A stretch of 64,000 nt of DNA. It comes from Lampris incognitus (lineage: Eukaryota > Chordata > Actinopteri > Lampriformes > Lampridae). Below, piece after piece: positions 11,983 through 33,569 of this stretch (position 1 is the stretch's first letter; every line of letters begins with the position of its first letter). Location of the stretch: NCBI RefSeq assembly GCF_029633865.1, contig NC_079211.1:10167913-10231912 (forward strand), written 5' to 3'. The translations under genes and the position numbers were made by a program. Below the pieces are notes generated by a model. That model searched no databases, was not told where the DNA came from, and worked only from the letters and a program-made list of their open reading frames with translations.

Positions 11983-14232
11983 ATCGCCACAGAACATGAT
12001 TTGGATCTTCATGTTCTGATGCAGAGAGGAGCAGAGCTGTCAACTGATCACCACCTGGTGGTGAGTTGGATCAGATGGCGGGGAAGGCTGCTGGAAAGAC
12101 CTGGCAAACCCAAACGTGTAGTGAGGGTGAACTGGGAACGTCTGGCGGAGGCAGCTGTCTGTGAGGTCTTTAACTCCAACCTCCAGAAGAAGTTCTCGTG
12201 TATTCTGAGGGAGGCTTAGGACATGGAGTCTGAGTGGGCCATGTTCAAAGCCTCTATTGTAGATGCGGCAGGCAGGAGGTGTGGTCATAAGATCATCGGT
12301 ACCTGTTGAGGTGGCAACCTAAGAACCCGCTGGTGGACACCGGCAGTGAGGGAAGCCGTCAGGCTGAAGAAGGAGGCCTTTCAGACTTAGTTGGCCCAGG
12401 GGTCTCCTGAAGCAGCAGACAGGTACCGGGAGGCCAGAAGGGCTGCCACGTCGGCGGTCGCGGAAGCAAAAACTATGCAGGAGGACTTGCGGTTGGCCTC
12501 AAGGAAGTTCGGGCAAACCATCCGGTGACTCAGGAAGGGGAAGCAGGGCTTGACTCAGGCTTTGTTCAGCCGGGGAGGGGAACTGTTGACCCGGACTGGG
12601 GATGTTGTCGAGCAGTGGAAAGAACACTTGGAGGAGCTCCTGAACCCGACTAACACATCCTCAGTGGAGGAGGTAGAGTCTGAAGACTCAGGGGAAGCCT
12701 CACCCATATCCCTGGCAGAGGTCTCTGAAGTAGTTAAACAACTCCTCGGTGGCAAGGCGCCGGGTGTGGATGAGATTCGCCCTGAGATGCTGAAGGGTCT
12801 GGACATGGTTGGGCTGTCTTGGTTGACACGCCTCTTCAGTGTCGCGTAGAGGTCGGGGACAGTACCTGTGGAGTGGCAGACTGGGGTGGTGGTTCCCATA
12901 TTCAAAAAGGGGGACCGGAGGGTGTGCTCCAATTATCGGGGCATCACATTGCTCAGCCTCTCTGGGAAAGTCTACTCTAGGGGGCTCGAAAGGAGCCTCC
13001 GACCGACTGTCGAACCTCGGATCCAGGAGAAACAATGCAGATTCCGTCCTGGCCGTGGAACAACGGATCAACTCTTTACCCTTGCGGAAGTGCTGAGGGG
13101 GGCATTGGAGTTTGACCAGACAGTCTACATGTGTTTTGTGGACTTGGAGAAGGCTTACGACCGTGTACCCCGGGGCACTCTGTGGGGGGTACTGCGGGAG
13201 TATGGGGTCCCGGGGCAGTTGCTACAAGCCATCCAGTCCTTGTATAACCAAAGTGAGAGCTGCGTCCGCATTCTTGGCGCAAAGTCAAACACGGTTCTGG
13301 TGGGTGTTGGAATCCACCAAGGTTGTCCCTTGTCTCCGATTCTGTTTGTGATATTCATGGACAGGATCTCAAGGCGCAGCCAAGGTGAGGAGTGTGTCCG
13401 TTTTGGGAACCTCATAACTGCATCTCTGCTCTACGCAGATGATGTGGTTTTGTTGGCTTCATCAGAACGCGACCTCCAGCACCACGCACTGGGGCAGTTT
13501 GCAGCTGAGTGTGAAATGGCCGGGATGAGAGTCAGCACCTCCAAGTCTGAGGCCATGGTTCTCTACCGGAAATGCTGGATTGCTCCCTCCGGGTTGGGGA
13601 TGAGTTATTGCCTCAAGTGAAGGAGTTCAAATATCTCAGGGTCTTGTTCACGAGTGAGGGTAGGATGGAGCGGGAGATTGACAGGCGGATTGGTGCAGCA
13701 TCAGCAGTAATGCGGACGTTTTACTGGACCGCTGTGGTGAAGAAGGAGCTGAGCCGGAAGGCAAAGCTCCCAATTTACCAGTCGGTCTTCGTTCCAGCCC
13801 TCACCTATGGTCATGAGCTTTGGGTACTGACTGAAAGGGTGAGATCGCAGACAAGCGGCTGAAATGAGTTTCCTCCGTAGGGTGTCTGGGCTCAGCCTTA
13901 GAGATAGGGTGAGGAGCTCTGATATCCGGAAGGAGTAGAGCCGCTGCTCCTTCGCATTGAAAGAAGCCAGTTGAGATGGTTCGGGCATCTGATTAGGATG
14001 CCTCCTGGGCGCCTTCCTTTGGAGGTTTACCGGGCACAGCCAACTGGGAGGAGACCCCGGGGTAGACCCAGGACTCGCTGGAGGGACTACATGTCCAGTC
14101 TTGCCTGGGAACACATTGGGAGGAGCTGGAGTGCGTTGCTGGGGAGAGGGACATCTGGAGTGCTCTGCTTAGCTTGCTGCCACCGCGACCCCACCCCGGA
14201 AAAGCGGCTGATGATGGATGAATGAATGAATG
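11983..14232 (+). mobile_element. 5'-truncated fish LINE, decayed reverse transcriptase
   Basis: Non-LTR retrotransposon. The copy starts inside the end of the endonuclease region (AELSTDHHLVVSWIRW near 12.03 kb). It continues with [55 protein letters not shown] (block A), GIHQGCPLSPILFVIFMDR (block B), SLLYADDVVLLAS (block C), the thumb VKEFKYLRVLFTSEGRM and a basic RRPRGRPRTRWRDY end, then a (GAAT)n tail at 14219-14232. An in-frame stop near 12.85 kb and frameshifts near 13.61 and 13.86 kb show that it is inactive, though the 12868-13620 segment is open. Its clade is left open. It lies in the presumed nfkb1 3' UTR. Confidence 0.85.
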
Positions 14233-14516
14233 TTCTTATATAGTTTTTTTTCCCCCAGTTTGGCTCTGTATTCCGGTTTATGTCCAGTCAGTCGGTCAGT
14301 TATTGCTCGTCCTTGTCTGTAATTAACGCAGTTCTGTCAGATCCAGTCGGCTCCCAACCATCAACTCGGCAGAATCGTCCGCTCAGTCTGAACCAAAGGT
14401 CGGACCGGCACCGCAGCTTGCCAGGCAATATTTAAACTTTTACCCTGTGAAACGGCTTTGTACAGTTTTCAAATGTTGCTTCTTAATTGGTTTTATTGTA
14501 ATATTTTTGATAAAAA

Positions 14517-14522
14517 AATAAA
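14517..14522 (+). terminator. Candidate nfkb1 polyadenylation signal
   Basis: AATAAA within 'ttgataaaaaaataaattg', followed by a GT-rich stretch ('gtatgtttgtgcgtgtgtaa') starting about 15 nt downstream, which fits a cleavage-stimulating element. It is the best-placed signal on the + strand after the nfkb1 stop and outside the mobile elements; an AATAAA also occurs near 11507. Confidence 0.45.
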
Positions 14523-14762
14523 TTGTCCTGTTTTGTATGTTTGTGCGTGTGTAATGTGTGTTTTGTAAAGCACGCTTTCAAGGTGGTTAATTGTGTGTGC
14601 TGAGGGGAAACGGAATCGCAAAACATTCATTCCACCATCTGCGAGCTTTGACCTTTGACCTCATTACCGTGGCTCATTTCTAATGCTGGCGAACTTGAAG
14701 CTTACGCCTCCGCGGTATTTCTCTGCTTAGTGAATGTTGGCTGTTGCTAACTTTTGCAGAAT

Positions 14763-15170
14763 TGGGACGTCCGGGTGGTGTGGCGGTCTATTCCGTTGCC
14801 TGCCAACACAGGGATCGCCAGTTCAAATCCCTATGTTACGTCCAGCTGGGTCAGGGGTCCCTACAGACACAATTGGCCGTGTCTGCGGGTGTGTCCTGGT
14901 TGCTGCACTAGCGCCTCCTCTGGTCGGTCGGGGTGCCTGTTTGGGGGGGGGGATAGTGTGATCCTCCCACGCGCTACGTCCCCCTGGTGAAACTCCTGTC
15001 AGGTGAAAAGAAGCGGCTGGCAACTCCACATGTATCGGAGGAGTTACGCGGTAGTCTGCAGCCCTCCCCGGAGCGGCAGAGGGGGTGGAGCAGCGACTGG
15101 GACGGCTCGGAAGAGTGGGGTAATTGGGCGGATACAGTTGAGGAGGGGGGGGGGGGGCATTACAGCAGGG
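14763..15170 (+). mobile_element. tRNA-derived SINE (family A)
   Basis: Clearest head of the family: 'gggacgtccgggtggtgtgg' with 'agttcaaatccc' at about 14820 as B box. The body contains 'gctgcactagcgcctcctct' and 'actccacatgtatcggagga'. The tail ends in a G-rich tract at about 15148. It has no relation to the neighbouring genes beyond insertion. Confidence 0.8.
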
Positions 15171-15626
15171 ATTGACGAACCGCAGTGAATGAAATAAAGT
15201 TGTAACGTGGATGGATAAGTAGACACGCTGGTTCGCGGGTCTCACCCTTTAGTCTAGCGGTTAGCGATGCCTCCTGCGGTGCGGGCGATACGGGTTCGCT
15301 TCCCGGCCGCGGCAGTTGCTGTGGTTGCGTTGCCCCCCCGAATTCGCTACAAAGTAAAGGACTCGCTGCCCCCCCCCTCAGATTTCTACATTTAAAACAG
15401 GCCCCGGGCCAGCTGAGTTATTTCTGTCCTCATTGATGGCCTCCCCCTCAGACTTCACTGCTTAGTTCGCTGAGGGCCGAGCGCCAGCCATCGCAGCCAG
15501 CAGATCTGCTTCTGCAGTTTGAAAAACAGACGTCATCAAACACGCGTCCTCCACCTTTCCGTTTGAATTTTCCAGTTTGAGCTGTGGTTATTCACATCAC
15601 TGAGGTAGAAAGGACGCGGCCTCCCA
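15171..15626. other. Intergenic, nothing recognised
   Basis: The DNA between the SINE and the Harbinger-like element contains short C-runs and no open frame with recognisable similarity. Confidence 0.45.
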
Positions 15627-16251
15627 TGCTACGTTCAGACCAAAGTCGGCGAGAGAGTTGGCGCCGCTTTGTTCGCCCGTGTTCGGCCGCCAGCTCCGCC
15701 ACGTGTGTTCGAACAGACCGCGAATTCGCCGTGGTGACGTCACAACAAGCAGTCTAGTGACACCGACGCCGCTAGCAAGTTTGCTAGACCGCACACGACA
15801 AACACCGCACACGAGCAGTTTGTGTTTACTTGTGAGCATCACGGATGAGCGACAGGGATCAGTTGCGGCGGCTCTGCTTTATACCAACCTGCGCCGCCGA
15901 AACCGGCGTCGGCGTTCGGTTTGGGTTCGTAGCGTAAACCGGAGACGTGCCCAGCTCGGCCAACTTCACCGGCTCGTTCAGGAGTTGCTTTCGGACGGCG
16001 TCCGAAAAGAATTATGGGTAGGGGGGCGTGTCTTCTTTCCCAACACGGAGGCGGGGTCTAACCCTACTCGAAGGTGATTGGCTGTCGCCTGGCGAAATCT
16101 TCGCCCGAGCTGGACATTTTTGAACAACCGCGAAGGCGCGTTCGTCGCCCGATTCGCGCCGCGCGTAATTTCGCCGCGAATTATTCCCGCCCATTCGCCT
16201 CCTCCCGTTGACTTTGCGCGCATTCGCGCCGCCTTTGGTCTGAACGTAGCA
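15627..16251 (+). mobile_element. PIF/Harbinger-like deletion derivative (MITE)
   Basis: Terminal inverted repeats are TGCTACGTTCAGACCAAAG (left) and CTTTGGTCTGAACGTAGCA (right), perfect over 19 bp. Flanking AT on each side could be a 2-bp target duplication, which would place the ends at 15628/16250. Inside, around 15.87-16.0 kb on the + strand, lies a fragment with RRRNRRRRSVWVRSVNRRR and LGQLHRLVQEL. It resembles the N-terminus of Harbinger-type nuclease transposases and then breaks off into GC-rich filler with repeated 'ttcgcgccg'-type motifs. The catalytic core is absent, so the element is non-autonomous. Superfamily assignment is inferred from this one fragment. Confidence 0.7.
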
Positions 16252-16893
16252 TTGCAAAACCTGCTCCTCCCACAGGCCAGTGTGGAGTCAGTTTTGTTTG
16301 CGGAGCCCTGCTCTGAACATCACCAGTCACGCAGTCCTCTTGAATAGAAACCACGAAAGGCCGGTGGGGTTGTGTGCCAACAGCAGCAGCAGCAGGGTGG
16401 AGTTCAAATAACTTGACCAGACGACCAGCTGCTGGCCGGCGGTCATAACCAGTAACCGGGGAAACCGCCACGCTGACGATCCGGGGGACTCCAGCGGCTT
16501 GTGCAACGTCTCTCCCGCCGCTGGTCTGTAGATTCCGGCCCACAGCGGTCCGCTGATAAAGAGAAACGCGAAACAATCGCAAGAGAAAAGCGGGAGAACC
16601 TCGCGCTCCACCGCCCTCAAACGTTCCTCTTGCCCGGAGAACCAAACGTCGGGTTCTCCACCCGCTCCGAGGCCTCGGGAGGCTCGTGAAGGGCCGGCAT
16701 TTCTCGTCCACCCCCCGTTTCTGACGCAGCACATCAGACGCTGTAGAAAGCAGCTCTTGGGTCTTGGGGGGGGGGGGAATTGCTTCCGTCTTCCACGAAA
16801 TAAAATAAAAAACCAAAGTGGAGCAGCCCAAACATGGAGGGATGAGCGATTGGAAAGCCGTAAATGCTCATCCTCAAGCCAGCTAGAACATTG
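16252..16893. other. Intergenic, nothing recognised
   Basis: GC-rich DNA with a short (CAG)n near 16382. An open stretch at 16181-16831 on the minus strand overlaps the mobile element and shows no protein features I can recognise. Confidence 0.4.
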
Positions 16894-17955
16894 GGTAACA
16901 CTTTAGTATGGGGAACATAAGAAAACTTAATTACTAGTGAATTAGTGATGATCAAGATGTCCCTTTAGTATGGGGAACATATTCTAAGTAACATAAACTT
17001 AATTACTAGTGAATTAGTAATGATCAAGATGTCACTTTAGTATGGGGAACATAAGAAAACTTAATTACTAGTGAATTAGTGATGATCAAGATGTCACTTT
17101 AGTATGGGGAACATATTCTAAGTAACAAAAACTTAATTACTAGTGAATTAGTTATGATCAAGATTCACTTTAGTATGGGGAACATAAGAAAACTTAATTA
17201 CTAGTGAATTAGTAATGATCAAGATGTCACTTTAGTATGGGGAACATATTCTAAGTAACAAAACTTAATTACTAGTGAATTAGTTATGATCAAGATTCAC
17301 TTTAGTATGGGGAACATAAGAAAACTTAATTACTAGTGAATTAGTAATGATCAAGATGTCACTTTAGTATGGGGAACATATTCTAAGTAACAAAAACTTA
17401 TTTACTAGTGAATTAGTAATGATCAAGATGTCACTTTAGTATGGGGAACATATTCTAAGTAACAAAAACTTAATTTAGAGTAATTTAACACTATGAACAC
17501 TTGTAGTTTTGTGTGTTATGTAAGAACAGACCATATTCATTAAGTGTTAGTAAGGGAGAATAACTCTTGTGGTACTACCACCTTATAAAGGCCATACTAA
17601 GCAAAGCATATTGAGATGGTGCTACTAATAAGCAATACTTCTGAGGTTATAGAGGGAAAACTCATAATGGCTTACTGGTTGTATAATAAGGCCATGCAGA
17701 ATAAGGCATTAACGAGTACGTAATAATGACCAATTAAGAGCCAATATGTTGCTAATTTGCATGCTAATAAGCAATAATTCTGAGGTTATAGAGGGAAAAC
17801 TCATAGTTAATGGCTTACTGGTTGTATAATAAGGCCATGCAGCATAACGCATTGAGTACGTAATAATGACCAATTAAGAGCCAATATGTTGCTAATTTGC
17901 ATGCTAACAAGCACCTAATTAATGGTGACTACGTTCCCCATACTAAAGTGTTACC
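16894..17955. mobile_element. hAT-type MITE with expanded subterminal tandem array
   Basis: Ends are GGTAACACTTTAGTATGG and the inverse CCATACTAAAGTGTTACC. The left part is a tandem array of about nine units of 62-72 bp (each starting near 'ttagtatggggaacat') to about 17.47 kb. The rest is AT-rich and non-coding, with an internal duplication of about 130 bp around 17.62-17.90 kb. Flanks 'gaacattg' and 'gaaaattc' may be a decayed 8-bp target duplication. A compact relative lies at 20414-20874 in the opposite orientation with a perfect 8-bp duplication, which supports the hAT assignment. Confidence 0.8.
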
Positions 17956-18056
17956 GAAAATTCTATATGCCAAACCCCCCCCCCCCGCCCCAAAAGAAAA
18001 CGTTAAATCTCCCTAAATGAGAAAACACCAGTACGACAAACTGCAATTTGTTCAAC

Positions 18057-18062
18057 TTTATT
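18057..18062 (-). terminator. Candidate ube2d3 polyadenylation signal
   Basis: AATAAA on the minus strand within 'tctcaataaagttgaac', about 840 nt after the distal ube2d3 stop codon and about 100 nt before the neighbouring MITE. Position and context fit the 3' end of the gene. Confidence 0.6.
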
Positions 18063-18898
18063 GAGAAAAAAAAAAACCAAAAAAAAAAGTAACCATCGCA
18101 TAGCAGAGCTATTAGTTGATCAATCAACCGCCGAGTTTTGAATAATGTCTTCAGTGCAAAAAGAGGAAACAGTGTTGTGGATGATGGATAAACTAACGGC
18201 TCTCTGGTCTAAAAATCAATCTCTGAAAGGAAAAAAAAAAAAAGTTCAACAAATCTTAGAAGTGGACACGTCCGCGCTCCAACTCGCCACAATTCAAACT
18301 CAGCAGCACATAAACCAATTACTTTTATTATTGACATGCATAAATTTATTTATTAACCTGGAGGTATTCTTTTTTTTATTTAAATCACTTCTCCATTCAA
18401 ACAGTCAGTTTTAATAGTGAGTGTAGAATATTCAGACCTCCGGTTCCTACCGGCTGTTGGTACAAGCTCAGACATGTGATTACAGCATGTTGACCCCAGG
18501 TGAAACTTGACACTATGAACAAAATCCATATTTTAAGTTTTTTTTAATTTTTATTTCGGAGTTGGCACCTTCCTGTTTGGAGCCAAGCAAATGGCTGTAT
18601 GTGTGTGTCTGTGTATGTGTGTGTGTGTGTTGGGGTCTAGATAGTTACATGCTCCTGGTGGAGTTCTCAGCCCTTGGCATCTTTTAGGAAGCAGAGAGCA
18701 GATGACGCTTATAAAAGCATTTCGATCAGTTTAAACCAGGGGAGAGGGATGGAGGGGGGGGGGAGAGAGAGAAAAAAATCTGAACGAATGACCGTCATTT
18801 GCTGATGAGGAGGCATGGCCAAAATGGGCCAATGGAACAGTAATTGACAGTTTATTCCAGCTATGATGAGGTGGGTGAGACTTGAGCGGTGCCACGGA

Positions 18899-29791
<10,893 letters not shown>

Positions 29792-29960
29792 TCTGTCCGT
29801 GTGAAGGGACCGGCTGTCGAGGAGGAGGGCAAGCCAGCAGCTAGTCGATGCTAACCAGCTAGATGATGCTAACCATCTAGTCTAGCGTCTCTATTGAAAT
29901 TGGCTAGCTTTTGTGGCTAGCTCGGTGCTAACGGGACGCTAGCGAGGCTACGCGTACGCC
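29792..29960 (-). promoter_or_regulatory. ube2d3 5' UTR and promoter region
   Basis: Upstream of the ATG on the minus strand the sequence turns moderately GC-rich and contains repeated 'gctagc' and 'gatgctaacca' motifs (29.85-29.95 kb). No TATA box is apparent near the likely start, in line with a housekeeping gene. The transcription start cannot be fixed from sequence alone. Confidence 0.4.
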
Positions 29961-30124
29961 GTTTAAACGTTAAATATAATTGTTATTCTTTTTAAAACGC
30001 GTTGTCGGTTTTAGTGAAAGCGACCTGCCGGCCAGAACAAATAAGACGATCTTTCCAACAATACGGTACGCCGGCGATGACACGACCGACGGCACAAACT
30101 CAAAATGTCTTCCGTTAGCCGAAA

Positions 30125-30292
30125 GCCTCTTCTTCTTCTTCTTCTTCTTTTGCTGCTGCTGCTACTCCTTCTTCTTCTGCTGCCGCTGCTCCTTCTTCTT
30201 CTTTTCCTGCTGATTCTTCTTCGTCTTTTACGGCTTCGTCTTCCTTTTCTTCGGCTTCTGCTTCTTCTTCGTCTTCTTGTTCGTCAATGTTT
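30125..30292. repeat. Imperfect CTT/CTG trinucleotide repeat
   Basis: About 170 bp of ctt, ctg, ctc and cgt triplets. The + strand frame reads as a leucine run and the other strand as lysine/glutamate/arginine-rich; both are low-complexity illusions. It lies some 170-330 bp upstream of the ube2d3 5' region. Confidence 0.8.
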
Positions 30293-30503
30293 TTTAATCA
30301 AACGTTTTTAAGAGCCACAACTTACAAACAAAACAAACAAAACAGATACAATAAAATAAGCGAAGAAAAGAAAAATAACTATCAATTCTGTTCTCAAACA
30401 GAAAGTCATTAAATAAAGTCACTGTTTTTACAGTCTTCTTAATGTAACTTAAAGATGTTGTGTCCACGTAATGTTCCAAGTCCTTCGAGAAGACACTGTA
30501 AAG

Positions 30504-31600
30504 CAGTGGTTCTCAACCTTTTTGGGGTCCTGGACCCCCTGCGTATTTTTGATCTACCCTGAGGACCCCTCCACCTGATCTTGGGGGAGGGGGGTTGCAA
30601 TTTGATAGAAACAGTAGAAACTGCATTTTAAATTGCATTATAGCATTTATTCACTCTTTGGGGCAAAAATAAGAGCTTTCAGTTGTAATTTAGATATAGT
30701 TAACAAAACAGAATTCTTATGCAGTAACTTTCAGATATATGTAACAAAACAGAATATGTATTCAGTAACTTTCAGATATATGTAACAACAGAATTTGTAT
30801 TCAGTAACTTTCAGATATATGTAACAACAGAATTCTTATGCAGTAACTTTTAACAATGCAAACGGGAGCAAGATCTCTTATTAAAATACAATAAATTACA
30901 CTTGTGAAACAGATGTAATTAGAGAAAAAAGTCCTGTTACCCTTTATAGTTTAGGTAGATAAAGGTCTCAGTCACATTTGAGTAAAATAATCCTATTTCT
31001 ATAAATGTCATAGGATCTTTTTTTTAAAGATATTTTATTTTCACGGACCCCTTGCAATTACACCACGGACCACTAGGGGTCCGCGGGTTGCAATTTGATA
31101 GAAACAGTAGAAACTGCATTTTAAATTGCATTATAGCATTTATTCACTCTTTGGGGCAAAAATAAGAGCTTTCAGTTGTAATTTAGATATAGTTAACAAA
31201 ACAGAATTCTTATGCAGTAACTTTCAGATATATGTAACAAAACAGAATATGTATTCAGTAACTTTCAGATATATGTAACAACAGAATTTGTATTCAGTAA
31301 CTTTCAGATATATGTAACAACAGAATTCTTATGCAGTAACTTTTAACAATGCAAACGGGAGCAAGATCTCTTATTAAAATACAATAAATTACACTTGTGA
31401 AACAGATGTAATTAGAGAAAAAAGTCCTGTTACCCTTTATAGTTTAGGTAGATAAAGGTCTCAGTCACATTTGAGTAAAATAATCCTATTTCTATAAATG
31501 TCATAGGATCTTTTTTTTAAAGATATTTTATTTTCACGGACCCCTTGCAATTACACCACGGACCACTAGGGGTCCGCGGACCCCCGGTTGAGAAACACTG
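30504..31600. mobile_element. hAT MITE with internal 493-bp tandem duplication
   Basis: Ends CAGTGGTTCTCAACC and inverse GGTTGAGAAACACTG (one mismatch) are flanked by CTGTAAAG (30496-30503) and CTGTAGAG (31601-31608), a 7/8 target duplication. This is the common 'cagtggttctcaacc' hAT end of vertebrate genomes. The interior is two copies of a 493-bp unit (30592-31084 and 31085-31577) that I read as identical, including an eight-T run. There is no coding capacity. Confidence 0.85.
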
Positions 31601-31978
31601 CTGTAGAGGAGTCCTTTTAGAAAACTTGCATCGATGAATGTGACATTTTGCTAGAACGAGAACGAGAATGAGGTTAATCACAAAAGCACTCCCCACCCCC
31701 CCAAATTCTTATCCTGAGTATGAGAACAAAACAAAACATATTTATAAAATAACTCGAAGTTGTCCAATAGCTTCTCTCTAATGAACATTGATGTCTTGCC
31801 AGTTTTTTCGTATACCGGCAGTACCAAAAGATATGTGACAACGTTTCTGGATGGAGAGAACAAAACGAGCGTAATGCATTTATATCGCTCACATATTTAT
31901 AACAGGGGCGGATCTAGAGAAATATTCATAGGGTGGCATAGAGACTTTGAGGGGTGGCGGGAATACTGTATGTATGTA

Positions 31979-31984
<6 letters not shown>

Positions 31985-32045
<61 letters not shown>
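31985..32045. repeat. (TA)n microsatellite
   Basis: About 30 uninterrupted TA units, directly abutting the 3' end of an antisense SINE of family B. Confidence 0.95.
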
Positions 32046-32047
<2 letters not shown>

Positions 32048-32190
32048 ATTATCTGTACCGCTTATCCTGCTCTCAGGGTCGCAGGGATGCTGGGGCCTAT
32101 TTCAGCAGTCACAGTCATTGGGCGGTAGGCGGGGAGACACCCTGGGCAGGCCGCCAGACCATCACCATCACAGGGCCCACACACACACAC
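32046..32190 (-). mobile_element. SINE family B, 3' fragment, antisense
   Basis: The minus strand carries the family's 3' end: 'gtctccccgcctaccgccca', 'ataggccccagcatccctgc' and 'ctgagagcaggataagcgg', followed by the TA repeat in place of (GGAT)n. A short (CA)n lies at 32180-32190. The 5' part is missing. Confidence 0.7.
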
Positions 32191-32255
32191 ATAACTTTGT
32201 TAAAATCAACACTCAATGGTAGGGAAAGTGCTCAACAAATAAGGAGCAAAATAAT

Positions 32256-32403
32256 CCAGTGATTCAAATAAATTCTTTATGAGACAGTACAAGCCTGTTT
32301 CATGCCATAAGCATTGACATGCTGATGATTTTGACAGCTGATGATTGCTTATGGCATGAAATAGGCTTGTACTGTCTCGTAAATAATTTACTTGACTCAC
32401 TGG
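32256..32403. repeat. Imperfect hairpin, 58-bp arms
   Basis: Arms at about 32256-32313 and 32346-32403 are inverse copies with roughly six mismatches, centred on 'gagacagtacaagcct' and 'catgccataagca', with a loop of about 32 nt. It is probably a fold-back repeat. No target duplication or coding sequence is visible. Confidence 0.75.
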
Positions 32404-33569
32404 AATATATATATATAATCATTTAAAGGCAGCCTTGTGTTCGGGTTTGTGTTGCTGTAAATTTTGGCACACGTTTTTTTTTTTACATTTTCCACAACTG
32501 AATATCAGCCCCAAATATTGGTTATTGGCCGCCATAACGTACCGATAATTGATAGCGGTATCGGCCCTGAAAAAAAAACCCCATATCGGTTGACCCCCTC
32601 AGAGCATCACAGAAAGGAGTTGGAAGAGGGAGAGTTAAGAGAGAGCGAAAGAAACGAAGACATGCAGAGCTCAGACAGTGAAAGGGAAATGAGTGGGCCT
32701 AAGTTGTCAGAGGCTGTCTCGGTCCAGCTGGTCCACATGGTGTGAATATCGTTACTACATAGAATTTTACATGTGAATAAGAAGTACGCCTGTCACAACA
32801 GCTACTTTTTTGGACAAAATATTATCTCAGAAGTAACTGCGGTTAAAAATCTTGTCATTTTAAGAACAATTTATGGCACTGATATAACGATAACATAATG
32901 GCATAATAATTCAAGAAGACCCTTAATTCTTAAGAATATCCAGACATTGGAATTGAAATGGGGAAAAAATATAAAAATATCCCAAATAAAGAAAACACAA
33001 GAAAATAAAAATACACCACCAAAACAATAAATAAAATGGACTCTCGTTGACTCCATTAACAAAAATTGCACTTAAGTAAATATTAATCAGACCAGAAATG
33101 AGAGAAACAAGTCTCAGCATCGTGTTTTTTCTCTTTCTCCCCGCTCGTCCAGCCTTCGTGCTGTGACAAAAACGGTTAGGTGCTGCGCCCAAGTCTTATA
33201 GGTAGCGGGAGGGAAAACCTGCTGTTTGTTCTGGCGTCATGTTGGCTTACATGTTGCTGACATTCTTATGCCAGCAAACATGCATGTAAACACAACAGGC
33301 AATATCAAGGTCAGCTATTTCACTGAGGTCATGTCCATATATTGCACAATAGGTTGATGATGTAATCACTGTGACGGGCCTAACAGCAGCATAGATCACA
33401 CAAATGCATATTTCCCAAAATGGTGCATTAAAGAGACATGTTTGGTCTCAATCTAATATATTATTAAATAAAAAAAAAACATATTTGCTTTAAACATATC
33501 AAGTAAATGTTTTCCTCAAAGTGTATAAGGTTAGCTTAATTTCAGTTTGAGCCCCCCCCCCCCTCTTCT

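Larger units (their letters stand above)
10352..14560 (+). other. nfkb1: Probable nfkb1 3' UTR interrupted by SINE and LINE
   Basis: After the stop at 10351 no further nfkb1 coding exon is expected. Non-repeat sequence resumes after the LINE at about 14235 and runs to an AATAAA at 14517-14522, in an AT-rich setting typical of a 3' end. I infer that the transcript's 3' UTR includes the SINE (11.1-11.45 kb) and LINE (11.98-14.23 kb) insertions. The alternative is that polyadenylation occurs earlier, with these elements lying between genes. Confidence 0.45.

Noticed and set aside
16181-16831. Minus-strand open frame of 216 codons
   Set aside because: It starts in CpG-rich DNA, overlaps the Harbinger-like element, and shows no domain, signal or splice context.
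18145-18414. Plus-strand open frame of 89 codons ending in a hydrophobic stretch
   Set aside because: It lies antisense to the probable ube2d3 3' UTR; the hydrophobic part comes from T-rich DNA.
30105-30311. Polyleucine open frame
   Set aside because: It is read from CTT/CTG trinucleotide repeats and has no supporting sequence on either side.
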